NCBI RefSeq assembly: GCF_000368785.1
Contig: NZ_KB849688.1
Coordinates: 314,943-378,942 of the forward strand
Length of the DNA: 64,000 bases
DNA from: Acinetobacter towneri DSM 14962 = CIP 107472
Lineage (GTDB): Bacteria > Pseudomonadota > Gammaproteobacteria > Pseudomonadales > Moraxellaceae
Direction of reading: 5' to 3'
Shown: in pieces, positions 29,375 to 39,226 of the stretch
Layout: every line of letters starts with the position of its first letter
How positions within the stretch are numbered: the first letter of the stretch is position 1
Program-made: the position numbers and the translations under genes
The notes under the pieces: model-generated
Database searches by the model: none
The model's input: only the letters and a program-made list of their open reading frames with translations
Told to the model about the DNA's origin: nothing

Positions 29375-29397
29375 GCTATTGCATAGCAAGCAATAGC
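29375..29397. repeat. Hairpin 1 before the HUH gene
   Basis: Perfect 8-bp stem GCTATTGC/GCAATAGC with a 7-nt loop, 129 nt before the HUH protein start. Confidence 0.6.
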
Positions 29398-29438
29398 GTA
29401 ATGACCTAAATACTCTATATTCAATAATATATATGGAT

Positions 29439-29462
29439 GGACACTGCTCTAATACAGTGTCC
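29439..29462. repeat. Hairpin 2 before the HUH gene
   Basis: Perfect 8-bp stem GGACACTG/CAGTGTCC with the loop CTCTAATA, 64 nt before the HUH protein start. Such stem-loops close to a rolling-circle initiator gene can be the nick origin. It could equally be a leader-RNA structure. Confidence 0.6.
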
Positions 29463-29525
29463 AAGGGAAGACTCATCTTTAATAATCATGGCTATCTCTG
29501 GCACATTTTCTGGAGATATAGCTCT

Positions 29526-30719
29526 ATGAGCATTAATCAATTAAACCTGAATTATGATGCAGATGATTTCAGCATCCTTCAAATGAAGAAGCAGCTTCTA
29601 AAAAGCACTGATTTTTATTGCGACGAGCACAATCAACCTTTCATGTTTATCCACGATATGGATATGTACTCAGCTCCTCTCATTAAGGCGGCTTCATTCG
29701 TTTCTCTCGTGAACAAACACAAAGGTGATGTAGCGAGCTTTCAATGGAACCCGAATCACTTGAAATCGAAGCAGGGAGCTTATCAGTTAATGATCAAGCC
29801 TTGGTATCAAGACCAATTATGCAATTTAGCTGAAATTATGGTTAGACCATTCCCTGATGAGAAGATCTGCAGCTTTGGCATTGAAATCGAAGCATTTCTA
29901 TGGGTGAGAGATCAACTCACCTCTACAGATGCTGAGATTATTCGCAATCCTCATATTTTTGGACATTACTATTTTGACCAGACTAGCATTCAGGAAAAAG
30001 TAGACATCATCAATCGGTTTATAGAATCGATTCGCGCTTATTTCAGAATACCTAAGATTAAAAAGAAATTGGCGGATCGTCGCTCTAACCTGAACAGAAA
30101 TAAAAAGAGTTGCGTTCAGCTCATTCGAAGCTTGATAGCGAACTTTTCTAAGGTACTGGTTGTTCGTGTCGATCTTTCAATGGTTAGAGACCCTATGACC
30201 ATTAAAATGCGGAATAAAACCCTATGTGAGCTTCATTCAAAAGATGACCTGAAAGCACTGAAGGACTATGTAAACAAGTTTTTAAATAATGCTCGCCACA
30301 ATAAAATTCTGAACGATATTGAAGGCTACATCTTGCGCTTTGAATATACAGTTCGGGCTGGCTTTCATGCCCATGCTTACTTCTTCTTTGATGGCAATAA
30401 ACATCAACAGGACATGAGTCTTGGGCAATATATTAAAGATTACTGGAAAAAGCTGTGTGGTGGTCAAGGCTCTACATTTATCTGCAACATGCAAAAACAC
30501 AAATATAAAGACCTTGCGATTGGGATGCTTCACCACAACGACCAACAAATGCTTGAAAACCTCATCAAGACCTTTGACTACATTTGCAAAACTGATCAGT
30601 ACTTTATGTTCACCAACATGAAGGCGGCTCGTTCATTCCAAATTAGTCGTGTTGTTAAAAAGAAATCGAATGCTGGTAGACCACGCAAACACCAACCTTC
30701 AACTCATTCAAATTCTTAA
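29526..30719 (+). CDS. Inovirus Gp2/YfjJ-like HUH replication protein
   Basis: Predicted rolling-circle replication initiator of 397 residues. The YagK/YfjJ-type C-terminal domain holds the metal-binding HUH motif His281-Ala-His283 (RAGFHAHAYFFFDG) and a YxxK motif at Tyr352-Lys355 (FDYICKTDQYFMF), plus VLVVRVDLSM upstream as motif I-like strand. The C-terminus is basic with an AT-hook-like GRPRKH. I chose the ATG at 29526 because GGAGA lies 9 nt upstream; the frame is open back to 29433 without a ribosome site. It follows AlpA as in CP4-type elements and precedes a paralogue-like gene after 12 nt. Confidence 0.82.
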   Translation: MSINQLNLNYDADDFSILQMKKQLLKSTDFYCDEHNQPFMFIHDMDMYSAPLIKAASFVSLVNKHKGDVASFQWNPNHLKSKQGAYQLMIKPWYQDQLCNLAEIMVRPFPDEKICSFGIEIEAFLWVRDQLTSTDAEIIRNPHIFGHYYFDQTSIQEKVDIINRFIESIRAYFRIPKIKKKLADRRSNLNRNKKSCVQLIRSLIANFSKVLVVRVDLSMVRDPMTIKMRNKTLCELHSKDDLKALKDYVNKFLNNARHNKILNDIEGYILRFEYTVRAGFHAHAYFFFDGNKHQQDMSLGQYIKDYWKKLCGGQGSTFICNMQKHKYKDLAIGMLHHNDQQMLENLIKTFDYICKTDQYFMFTNMKAARSFQISRVVKKKSNAGRPRKHQPSTHSNS

Positions 30720-30731
30720 CTTGAGGTCACA

Positions 30732-31817
30732 ATGATGAAAACCGCACAAGATAGACTCAACTCACTGAGTGCATTAAATTACATTACGCAGGCATTCTCT
30801 CATAATGTCGGCGTGACTGTTCAACCAAGAATTAAGTGGTGCCATCTAGATGTGTATGAAAGTTTCGCCAAGTTACTAGCAAAGCGAAAAACATCAAAAC
30901 TTGTAACGCTCCACGCGGCCGATTCCAATTATCAAACTATGTTCACGCCTACCAAACTTGGTCAATCATTTTTTGAACTTTCAGATGACATGAGCTGCAA
31001 CCAGTATTTCAACCCTGGAATCCCCAATTGCAGGATGCTTCCAATTGTAGAGTTATTATATGCAATGTTTCAAAGATACAATTTGGTGGGTGTTCGATTC
31101 GTGAGCCCAGCACTTGAACACGCGTTCGATTACTTTATGCAGGACTTTAAAATTAAACTGAAAACCCGTGAGCAACGCAGTAAAACTACACGATGGATCA
31201 ATTCATACAAGCAGATGAGCAGCAAATATGATCGTTTCTGTGAGCGAAATATTTACGAGTCGAATAAGATGTTTGAAATCTACTCGATCACAGTGAAGCA
31301 AGTCCGATTCGATCAAAATACCACGATTAGAGCTTATGGCGATGGGTTTCAGGACTACACAGACACTGATATTCTGAATGAAATTTCTCAGCCACTCATC
31401 AAAGCAGTATGGAAAAATCGTAATAACAATCACGTTTTTTCGATTCTTGCGAAATGGGAAATGCATTTAGATGGCACACTCACGAAGCGTTTGATCTTCT
31501 TTGTCAAAAAGGACGATACTAACTTTGTGCCATTTAATGAAACGATCTTATGTCAGGATCTACAGCCATTTGTGGGGTACAGCACTACAGAGCAGCTCGA
31601 TATTAGACAACTCCCCTTTCTTGATCCCACACTGGTACGGGCACTGTTTCATACCTACCCAGAGCCGATAGCTCCATTAAATTTTTATGACCTAGATCAG
31701 TCGCTAATAGGCAGCAAATTGAACCAGCTGAAAATGTATCTAGTGGGCACGGATTATTGGCTACGTCCATTCGGTGAAAGCTCATTGAAATATGAATACA
31801 CTGAGTTCGCATTCTAA
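30732..31817 (+). CDS. Hypothetical partner of the HUH protein, possibly HUH-less paralogue
   Basis: 361 residues, co-transcribed with the HUH gene (12-nt gap, GAGGT before the ATG). I do not recognise it by name. Its C-terminal half has a strand order like its neighbour: YSITVKQVRF where the HUH protein has a motif-I strand, then KWEMHLDGTLTKRLIFFVKKDD aligned with the HUH strand. Here T-K-R replaces H-A-H, so metal ligands would be lost. That similarity is my own visual alignment and is tentative. It could be an accessory or regulatory subunit of replication. Confidence 0.75.
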   Translation: MMKTAQDRLNSLSALNYITQAFSHNVGVTVQPRIKWCHLDVYESFAKLLAKRKTSKLVTLHAADSNYQTMFTPTKLGQSFFELSDDMSCNQYFNPGIPNCRMLPIVELLYAMFQRYNLVGVRFVSPALEHAFDYFMQDFKIKLKTREQRSKTTRWINSYKQMSSKYDRFCERNIYESNKMFEIYSITVKQVRFDQNTTIRAYGDGFQDYTDTDILNEISQPLIKAVWKNRNNNHVFSILAKWEMHLDGTLTKRLIFFVKKDDTNFVPFNETILCQDLQPFVGYSTTEQLDIRQLPFLDPTLVRALFHTYPEPIAPLNFYDLDQSLIGSKLNQLKMYLVGTDYWLRPFGESSLKYEYTEFAF

Positions 31818-31835
31818 TCCTGATCAAGTCAAATC

Positions 31836-31868
31836 AACCATAGCTGCGAAGTGTAGCTATGGTTTTTT
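31836..31868 (+). terminator. Terminator of the AlpA-HUH cassette
   Basis: AACCATAGCT pairs with AGCTATGGTT, followed by a T run. Confidence 0.88.
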
Positions 31869-31917
31869 AAATTATGTATTGGTTTCCAACTGCCCGATAA
31901 CCAATGCTTATCTTTCA

Positions 31918-31948
31918 ATAAAAGAGCCTTAATGATTAGACTCTTTTA
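31918..31948 (-). terminator. Terminator of the hsd operon
   Basis: On the minus strand AAAAGAG and CTCTTTT close an AT-rich inner stem, followed by T residues, just past the hsdR stop. Confidence 0.7.
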
Positions 31949-31991
31949 GTATTGATATAAAACGACTTGTTGTACCGCCAATGCCAAAAAA

Positions 31992-34900
31992 TTATCTATG
32001 ACTCAACATATCAAAAATCACCCGAGCAAACACCCCTGCCTTCGCTGGATCAGACAGCAACTGCATCATCTGCTCCTGATGTGCGGCACTGCTTCCAAGA
32101 ATGGCATCATCCATAGCTTTCGGGAAATCACCAAGCATCGCTTGTTCACGGGTATTGTTGGCAATCTGCTTCATCACAATTTCATTTTCTGCCAGTTTGT
32201 CACGGACGGTATAAGCATAATTCAGCATGTCACCATCGGTCAGATTGTCCGTAATAAAAACCTCATTCAGGCGCTCAATGATCTGTGACAAAAATTCTTC
32301 TTTCTTGTCACGTGGCTTGGCTGCACCAAGGTCTTTACCTGGCTCAATCTTGGAATCCTCAGCATCTTCTTGTAGCTTAAGATCCTGTTGACGTATCTTA
32401 GAAAGACGATAATGGCTCATGCTGACATTACTTAGGTCAACCTCATCATCCTGTGTTGTCGTTTCACGCAGTAATGGACGTAGGTTACGTGCATAAAGGC
32501 TGAGCTTTTCCAGTTCTTTATTATCGTAATCCACAATCTGCGACATAAACTCATAGAAGCGCGTGAAGCTCCCCAAGTCTTTTTTAAAGATTTCCAGTTT
32601 GTCTTTTTCCAGTTTGGCATCTTTAAAGGCATTTTCGGCATTCGCGATCAGTACCGCATCATTGGTTTTTTTACAGCGTTCTAGCATTTCACGTGTGGAG
32701 TTATAGGCTTCAACCGCTTGGCTATATCGCTTCTGCCAGCGTTCCACTGCAGGCTTGCAAATATTACTAATGGCGGCATTGGATTTGTTTTTGCTAAAGA
32801 AGGCTTCAACAAATTGTTCAACTTCAACCCACTGAAAAATCTTAGCGGCTTTAAGTTTATCGAACAGGTCAAAAATCTGATCTGGATCGGACACATCTGC
32901 CAGTTCTGCAGTTTGGTAATACGGTTGGAATGCAGCCAGAATATCTTCAGGCGCATTAAAGAAGTCCAACACAAACGTGCCCGACTCTGCTTTACCTGGG
33001 TAGGTTCGATTTAGACGTGACAGGGTTTGGACGCATTCCACCCCACCCAGTTTTTTATCCACGTACATGGCGCATAGTTTTGGTTGGTCAAAACCCGTTT
33101 GGAATTTGTTAGCAACCAACATGACCTGATAATCATCACTGTCAAAGGCTTTGCGCATTTCTCTGCCTTTGAGTCCTAGGTTCATGTTGCGTTCATTAAA
33201 GCTCTGTCCAACTAAACCGCCACTGTCAGCATCTTTGTCGGTAAACTCGACTTCACCTGAAAAAGCGACCATGGCTTGAATGGATTTATAGCCCTGATCT
33301 GCCACGTATTTATCAAAAGCGAGTTTGTAGCGTACCGCTTCTTTACGTGAACTGGTGACCACCATGGCTTTGGCTTGCCCACCGAGTAAGCCCATCACGT
33401 TATTTTTAAAATGCTCAACAATGACTTTTACTTTTTGTGAAATATTGTGGTCATGCAAACGCACCCACTGATTCAGTTTGATCTTGGCTTTCTTGGCATC
33501 GACCTGTTTATCCGCTTCTTCAATTTTCTGCTTGAGCTTATATACCACTTTATAATTGGTGTAGTTTTTCAGCACATCCAAAATAAAGCCTTCTTCAATG
33601 GCTTGGCGCATGGAATAGACATGAAAAGCTTCAGGCTTGTTTTGTTTGGATGGCGGTAAATCAGGATTCGGTACACGACCAAACAGTTGCAGGGTTTTAT
33701 CTTTTGGGGTTGCAGTAAAAGCATAGTAGCTTAGGTTATTGCTTCCCTTACGTGCTGCCACCACTGCATCTAGAATATCTTCAGAAGACAGTTCTGCATC
33801 TTCATCGCGTTCTTCCAGCATCAGCACTTCTTTTAACTGACGTGCGGTTGAACCACTTTGGGATGAGTGTGCTTCATCGGCAATGACGGCATAGCGTCTT
33901 TGCTTTAAGTTGCTGCTGTTTTCAATGGCACGTAGTACATAAGGGAAAGTCTGAATCGTGACAATAATAATCGGCTGTGAGTTTTCCAGTGCTTTGGCGA
34001 GCTTTTCCGATTTAGAGCCATCTCCTTCTTTATTATTGATGCGTCCGACCACGCCATCGGCATGTTCAAACTGATAAATCGTGTCCTGTAACTGCGCATC
34101 AAGAATGGTTCGGTCTGTCACCACAATCACTGAATCAAACAGCTTTTGATTATGTTGATCGTACAAGGTCGAGAGCTGATGTGCTGTCCAAGCAATTGAG
34201 TTAGATTTTCCTGAACCTGCACTGTGTTGAATCAGATATTTTTGCCCAGTGCCTTCAACTAAGGCGGCATCAATCAGTTTAGTGACCACATTCCACTGAT
34301 GGTAACGAGGGAAAATCAGTAATTCTTTTTTGTACTTGCGCCCTTCCCAATCTTCTTTTTCTTCAATTTGCAGATGCACAAAACGCCCAATGATATTCAA
34401 CAAATTGGCGGGTGTGAGCACTTCATTCCACAAATAGGCTGTGGCGTATTGGTTTGTATCTTCGGGTACGTCATTGCCTGCACCGCCTTCGTGCGTCCCT
34501 TTATTGAATGGTAAGAAATAAGTATTATCGCCTGCCAATTGGGTTGCCATATAGACTTCGTACTGGCTCACCGCAAAGTGCACCAATGCACCACGTTTAA
34601 AGGTCAGCAAGGGTTCAGGCTTATTGGTTTCTGGGTCTTTGGGCAAGCGAGTACGTTTGTACTGTGCCATGGCATTTTGCACTGCCTGTTTAAACTCAGA
34701 TTTAAGTTCCAGTGTTGCTACAGGAAAACCATTGATAAACAGGACTAAATCAATGCGCCACTTTTTCGCCTGTTTGCCCGTGGCTTGTAATTCACTGGCA
34801 GTCGCATAAGGGCTATACACCAATTCAGGCACAATGCGGCAGATGTTGTTTTTATAGTTGGCTAAGGTGTCGGGATTCAGTGCATGTTCAGGTTTAAATT

Positions 34901-35240
34901 GGCACAGAAAAAAACGTGTGCTACGGGTTTTAATACCGTGACGTAATACGCCCAAGGTGCCATAGGTACGTGATTGTTCATCGGTCGCATTGATGTCAGC
35001 TTTTTTAAGCTGCGCCACGACAGCATCAATAAAGTGACGTTCAGTATCCTGCGGAAAGATACGCTGAAACTTCTGCCAGTCCTGCGCTTGGGTCTGCTGC
35101 ACAAAGTCTAAAACGTCTTGTTCATACAAGGCATTTTCTCGATTATAGCCTTGTGGTGTGCCAAGCTGCCAACCTTGAGCCAACATCTGCTGAATGATGT
35201 CATTCTGAAAAATACTTTCACGGGTTGCATCTAGACTCAT
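31992..35240 (-). CDS. hsdR: Type I restriction enzyme R subunit (HsdR)
   Basis: Motor and nuclease subunit, 1082 residues. The N-terminal nuclease domain shows the PD-ExK-type elements RIDLVLFINGFPVATLELK. The two-domain SF2 translocase follows with Walker A (HSAGSGKSNS), DEAH box (IADEAHSSQSG), YAFTATP and the late motif QTGFDQPKL. A helical C-terminal region docks to the methylase. All motifs are intact. Its ATG overlaps the hsdS stop by four bases (ATGA). It is last in the hsdM-hsdS-hsdR operon. Confidence 0.96.
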   Translation of the reverse strand: MSLDATRESIFQNDIIQQMLAQGWQLGTPQGYNRENALYEQDVLDFVQQTQAQDWQKFQRIFPQDTERHFIDAVVAQLKKADINATDEQSRTYGTLGVLRHGIKTRSTRFFLCQFKPEHALNPDTLANYKNNICRIVPELVYSPYATASELQATGKQAKKWRIDLVLFINGFPVATLELKSEFKQAVQNAMAQYKRTRLPKDPETNKPEPLLTFKRGALVHFAVSQYEVYMATQLAGDNTYFLPFNKGTHEGGAGNDVPEDTNQYATAYLWNEVLTPANLLNIIGRFVHLQIEEKEDWEGRKYKKELLIFPRYHQWNVVTKLIDAALVEGTGQKYLIQHSAGSGKSNSIAWTAHQLSTLYDQHNQKLFDSVIVVTDRTILDAQLQDTIYQFEHADGVVGRINNKEGDGSKSEKLAKALENSQPIIIVTIQTFPYVLRAIENSSNLKQRRYAVIADEAHSSQSGSTARQLKEVLMLEERDEDAELSSEDILDAVVAARKGSNNLSYYAFTATPKDKTLQLFGRVPNPDLPPSKQNKPEAFHVYSMRQAIEEGFILDVLKNYTNYKVVYKLKQKIEEADKQVDAKKAKIKLNQWVRLHDHNISQKVKVIVEHFKNNVMGLLGGQAKAMVVTSSRKEAVRYKLAFDKYVADQGYKSIQAMVAFSGEVEFTDKDADSGGLVGQSFNERNMNLGLKGREMRKAFDSDDYQVMLVANKFQTGFDQPKLCAMYVDKKLGGVECVQTLSRLNRTYPGKAESGTFVLDFFNAPEDILAAFQPYYQTAELADVSDPDQIFDLFDKLKAAKIFQWVEVEQFVEAFFSKNKSNAAISNICKPAVERWQKRYSQAVEAYNSTREMLERCKKTNDAVLIANAENAFKDAKLEKDKLEIFKKDLGSFTRFYEFMSQIVDYDNKELEKLSLYARNLRPLLRETTTQDDEVDLSNVSMSHYRLSKIRQQDLKLQEDAEDSKIEPGKDLGAAKPRDKKEEFLSQIIERLNEVFITDNLTDGDMLNYAYTVRDKLAENEIVMKQIANNTREQAMLGDFPKAMDDAILGSSAAHQEQMMQLLSDPAKAGVFARVIFDMLSHR

Positions 35241-36616
35241 GTGCTGACCTCCATTTCTCGCTCAGTCGCATTAGGCGCTTGCCAGTTGCGCACATCAATT
35301 TTTCCTGTGACGGCTGCGGAAATAAGTGCAGTGCGGCGTTCTAAAAGTAATTGCTTTTGTGATGTGGCAGCCTCAATAAGATTGTTAAACTTATCAGATT
35401 GGATTAGTAAAAACTCTGAAATAGCTTCCTGTTCTTTTATTGGTGGAATAACAACATTCAACTCTTTAACAGTTTCGATTGATACTTCACTAAACGTACT
35501 CCCTTGTTTGCTTAATCCCCAATATTGATCAACAGCATTTGATTTGAAATACCAAACCAAAAAATCAGAAGATAAGAAGTCAATTGGTAAAATACGAGCA
35601 ATTCCTCGAGAAAGATTGACACCTTTAAAACTCATTGGCACTACAAATGCTGCACCAATTGAAGCTCGAATACCTAATATGACTTCACCACCTTCTAATC
35701 TCGATCTAGGATAATTACTCTCTATTGAAGCAGAAGTTTTTTGAAAATCCTCTAATTTAAAACTCCCTTTAGAAATATTAGTGGTTTGAATAAATGGAAC
35801 TCCTTCTTCTAAAGCATCGCCTGGCTGAACAATCCCATAAGATATTGATGAACCATACCTAACCAATTGCTTTAATCTAGGAATCTCCCAATGCTCCGGC
35901 ACTTGCCCTAACCATTCCACACCTGAATCTTTCATCGGTACATCAGGATTTAAGCCTTTGGTTACTGCATGACTAATTACCGCTTGGCGTTTTTCTTTAA
36001 GCAGTTCAATCAGCTTTTGTTGTTTTTCAATCAGGCTGTCAATTTTTGCGGTTTCATGGTCGAGGAAATTGGCGATTTGAATTTGTTCACTTACCGATGG
36101 AATAGGTAATTTATATTCGCGTAAATCATTTACATTTAAATTACCAACACCTCCACCGACCAAAGTAACAGCGCCATGTAATGCTTTAATATAACTTGAT
36201 TCAGTTAAATAGATAAAAAACTCATTCACACAGACTTTTTGAATCAGCCGTAAATGGGTCAAACTTACAAATATTGAAAATTCAAAATCAACATCAACAA
36301 TACAGCCTTCACCAATAGTACCTACGCGACTTAATAAAATGTCACCTTTTTCAGGTTTCCTATTTCTAGTCAGCTCTTCATGCTTTTCAGTAGAAATAAA
36401 TTTATATCCCTTACTGAGATCAATTTTCTTCTTTTTAACATTCTGTGCCGATAAAAATGGAATACCTTCATCTTGATACTCAGGAGTTGCTGCAACACCA
36501 CATGTAACGATCGGTGCAAAATGATTAAGTTTCCATACTGACCATTTTTGAGGAATCTCTCCTAACCAATCCACACCAGAATCTTTATATTCAGCATACT
36601 TTTGGTACTTTGCCAT
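35237..36616 (-). CDS. hsdS: Type I restriction enzyme specificity subunit (HsdS)
   Basis: Determines the bipartite recognition sequence for both methylation and cleavage. The 459-residue protein has two target-recognition domains, each opening with a similar phrase (WLGEIPQKWSVWKL near residue 18, WLGQVPEHWEIPRL near residue 233). Each is followed by a long conserved helix (QIANFLDHETAKIDSLIEKQ and EAISEFLLIQSDKFNNLIEA). The recognition domains are more AT-rich than the helices, as is usual for exchanged modules. It starts one base into the hsdM stop. The target site cannot be read from the sequence. Confidence 0.95.
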   Translation of the reverse strand: MAKYQKYAEYKDSGVDWLGEIPQKWSVWKLNHFAPIVTCGVAATPEYQDEGIPFLSAQNVKKKKIDLSKGYKFISTEKHEELTRNRKPEKGDILLSRVGTIGEGCIVDVDFEFSIFVSLTHLRLIQKVCVNEFFIYLTESSYIKALHGAVTLVGGGVGNLNVNDLREYKLPIPSVSEQIQIANFLDHETAKIDSLIEKQQKLIELLKEKRQAVISHAVTKGLNPDVPMKDSGVEWLGQVPEHWEIPRLKQLVRYGSSISYGIVQPGDALEEGVPFIQTTNISKGSFKLEDFQKTSASIESNYPRSRLEGGEVILGIRASIGAAFVVPMSFKGVNLSRGIARILPIDFLSSDFLVWYFKSNAVDQYWGLSKQGSTFSEVSIETVKELNVVIPPIKEQEAISEFLLIQSDKFNNLIEAATSQKQLLLERRTALISAAVTGKIDVRNWQAPNATEREMEVST

Positions 36617-38901
36617 TATGAATGTACCTCTTGAAGCAGCTGCATAATCTCACGGCTCACCGCATCCAAATCCGCATCAATTTCGGCTAGGTCACGCGGT
36701 GGTTGATACACGTAAAAATGGCGGTTAAACGGAATTTCATAACCGACAATACCAATCTCGCCATCTTGTTCATCACGCTTATCGGCATTGATCCAAGCAT
36801 CTGCGACATGCGGTTGAACTTCACGCTTAAAGTAAGATTCAATCAATTCTGTAGTGCTGATTTCTGGATTCAGCGCAATATTCTCGGCATCACGTAAATC
36901 CCCATCCTGCACAAATTCCACCACTTTGCCTTGGTAGCTAAACTGACCATATAACGGGTTTTCAGCTTGTTTCACCACTTTGCTGATCACAGGCTCAGCT
37001 TCAGGGTTTTTCCAAGTAATCGCATCTAACAGTTGTTTTTTCTCTTTGGCATCTAGCTTAATACTGGTCTGCTTTAAGGCGTTCTTTAACTGCTCATCAA
37101 ACTGGTTAAAGTCATCAAACTGTGCCGTACCCATCACCGCTTGTAGGGCTTGGGCTTTTCGCATCAGCGTTTTTTGGAATAACCAAATTTTGCTATCTAG
37201 CACATCTTTAATGTCTTTTTCTTTTAACTCAGGGAATTCGGCTTTAATCAGCGCACGAACTTCAGTGGCGACATCTTGCAATTGACCGTAATTTTCTTCT
37301 GTCCATGCAGCACCAAATTCCGTGCCTAATTGCGTATAAATGGTTTGCATCACGGCATTGAATGGTTTTGGTGCAAAGCGTAAAGATGCAATAGCATCGT
37401 CGGTCATTTGTGCCGATAAGCGTAATGGACGTTCAATAGTCACACGACGATAGCCAAATTCATAACTGTTAAAAATTTTGCTGGAGAATGGTTTTTGCTG
37501 TTCACTTTCACCATCGCTGGCTAAAGTATCTACCGCAGCAAACGCACCGTAGTTTTGGGTAATGGTGGCAATTTCTGTTTCAGTTAAATAGTTGCGTTTT
37601 GAGCCAAGCGACTTACGCATTTTGGTACTGAGGTTTGCAGCATTAATGAGCTGTACTTTGCCTTTACGCTCAGCAGCTTTTTTATTGCTGAGTACCCAAA
37701 CATAAGTGGCAATGCCTGTGTTGTAGAACATATCGGTTGGCAAAGCGATAATGGCTTCAAGTAAGTCGGCTTCTAAAATGTAGCGACGGATTTCACTTTC
37801 ACCACTGCCTGCACTGCCCGTAAACAATGGCGAACCATTCAGGATAATACCAATACGGCTACCACTTTCCGTACTGTTGGTATCGCGCATCTTGCTAATC
37901 AGATGCATTAAGAACAGTAACGAACCATCCGACACCCGTGGCAAGCCTGCACCAAAACGACCATTAAAGCCTTTGTGCTCATGCTCATCTTTAATGTCTT
38001 GTTCAATCTTTTTCCAGTCCACACCAAAAGGTGGGTTAGAAAGCATGTAGTCGAATTTATCTAATGCGAGTTGGTCATTCGACAAGGTATTACCCAGTTT
38101 GATTCGGCTTACATCCTGACCTTTAATGAGCATGTCGGCTTTACAGATGGCGTAGGACTCAGGGTTCAGCTCTTGACCAAAAGCACGCATCACCGCATTT
38201 GGGTTTAATTCGTGTAGATATTCCATCCCTGATGATAAGAAACCGCCCGTGCCTGCGGTTGGGTCATAAATGGTACGGATAATGCCATCTTTGGTCAGTA
38301 CATCATCATCTTCCATAAAGACCAATGCTGTAGTCAAACGTACGATGTCACGCGGGGTAAAGTGCTCACCTGCTGTTTCATTAGAGCCTTCGGCAAAACG
38401 ACGGATCAGCTCTTCAAAGACCAAACCCATGTCATGATTGGAAATGCTTTTAGGGCTAAGATCGGTTGTTGCAAATTTCTGTACCACTTTATACAGCAGG
38501 TTTGCATCATCCAACAAACCTACAAATTCGATAAAATTAAAGTATTCAAAAATCTCACGGGCATCTTTGGAAAAGCTTTGCACATAAGTGCTCAGGTTCG
38601 CTTTAATATCGCTCTGCCCCATTTTACTTAAATCCATGGGTGAGCTATTAAAGAAAGCCAGACCTTGGGTGGCGCTCAACAAAAACTTTTCTTGTGCTTC
38701 TTCGGGCAGGTTCATTTTGGCTACTTCTTCATGTTTCGCCAACACTGCTGCTTTGCTGCTTTCCAGCACACACTCCAAACGACGTAATAGCGTGAATGGC
38801 AAAATGATGCGGCCATATTGCGACTGTTTGAAGTCACCACGTAATAAGTCGGCAACCGACCAAATAAAAGAAGCGATTTGTGAAAAGTTATTATTGGTCA
38901 T
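36616..38901 (-). CDS. hsdM: Type I restriction enzyme methylase subunit (HsdM)
   Basis: N6-adenine methyltransferase that works with HsdS. The 761-residue protein has an N-terminal helical HsdM domain ([20 protein letters not shown]), the AdoMet motif [11 protein letters not shown] and catalytic motif IV NPPFG ([10 protein letters not shown]). The C-terminal extension of about 250 residues beyond the core makes it longer than the classical 530-residue HsdM, a length I recall for one common subgroup. It is the first gene of the operon, so its promoter lies in 38902-39226. Confidence 0.96.
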   Translation of the reverse strand: MTNNNFSQIASFIWSVADLLRGDFKQSQYGRIILPFTLLRRLECVLESSKAAVLAKHEEVAKMNLPEEAQEKFLLSATQGLAFFNSSPMDLSKMGQSDIKANLSTYVQSFSKDAREIFEYFNFIEFVGLLDDANLLYKVVQKFATTDLSPKSISNHDMGLVFEELIRRFAEGSNETAGEHFTPRDIVRLTTALVFMEDDDVLTKDGIIRTIYDPTAGTGGFLSSGMEYLHELNPNAVMRAFGQELNPESYAICKADMLIKGQDVSRIKLGNTLSNDQLALDKFDYMLSNPPFGVDWKKIEQDIKDEHEHKGFNGRFGAGLPRVSDGSLLFLMHLISKMRDTNSTESGSRIGIILNGSPLFTGSAGSGESEIRRYILEADLLEAIIALPTDMFYNTGIATYVWVLSNKKAAERKGKVQLINAANLSTKMRKSLGSKRNYLTETEIATITQNYGAFAAVDTLASDGESEQQKPFSSKIFNSYEFGYRRVTIERPLRLSAQMTDDAIASLRFAPKPFNAVMQTIYTQLGTEFGAAWTEENYGQLQDVATEVRALIKAEFPELKEKDIKDVLDSKIWLFQKTLMRKAQALQAVMGTAQFDDFNQFDEQLKNALKQTSIKLDAKEKKQLLDAITWKNPEAEPVISKVVKQAENPLYGQFSYQGKVVEFVQDGDLRDAENIALNPEISTTELIESYFKREVQPHVADAWINADKRDEQDGEIGIVGYEIPFNRHFYVYQPPRDLAEIDADLDAVSREIMQLLQEVHS

Positions 38902-39226
38902 GGTGATAAAGCTATTCCTGATGTCTTAATTCTATTACCTGCAACACAGTACATTTAAGTTGATGATGCTACTGGCAATGTTTTAACTATTGGAAAATAT
39001 TACAGTAATTTAAATTATTTGGGGGAATTTTAAATCAACATAAATTTCGGCACGTCACATTGTGTCGTTAGTAAGTAGGATCATTCAATTTAAAAGTTTT
39101 AATGAGATAAAATCTTCAAAAACGACGCAAGCTGTCGCCTAAAAATGGTTGGACGCTTCACCTTTTTATCTACTTCGCTTATGCTTTTAAACGAAATTTA
39201 ATATAAAAGAATAAACTGGTAAAACT
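38902..39226. other. Divergent upstream region of hsdM and the orphan gene
   Basis: No gene is seen in these 325 nt. It holds the left copy of the 55-bp imperfect direct repeat (39021-39075) and must contain the promoters of hsdM (leftward) and of the gene at 39227 (rightward). Confidence 0.6.
39021..39075 (+). repeat. Left copy of 55-bp imperfect direct repeat
   Basis: Aligns without gaps to 40288-40342, sharing GGGGAATTTT near the start, AAATTTC, then GCACGTCAC and TGTCGTT. About four-fifths of positions match by eye. The pair brackets the gene at 39227-40252. Confidence 0.75.
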
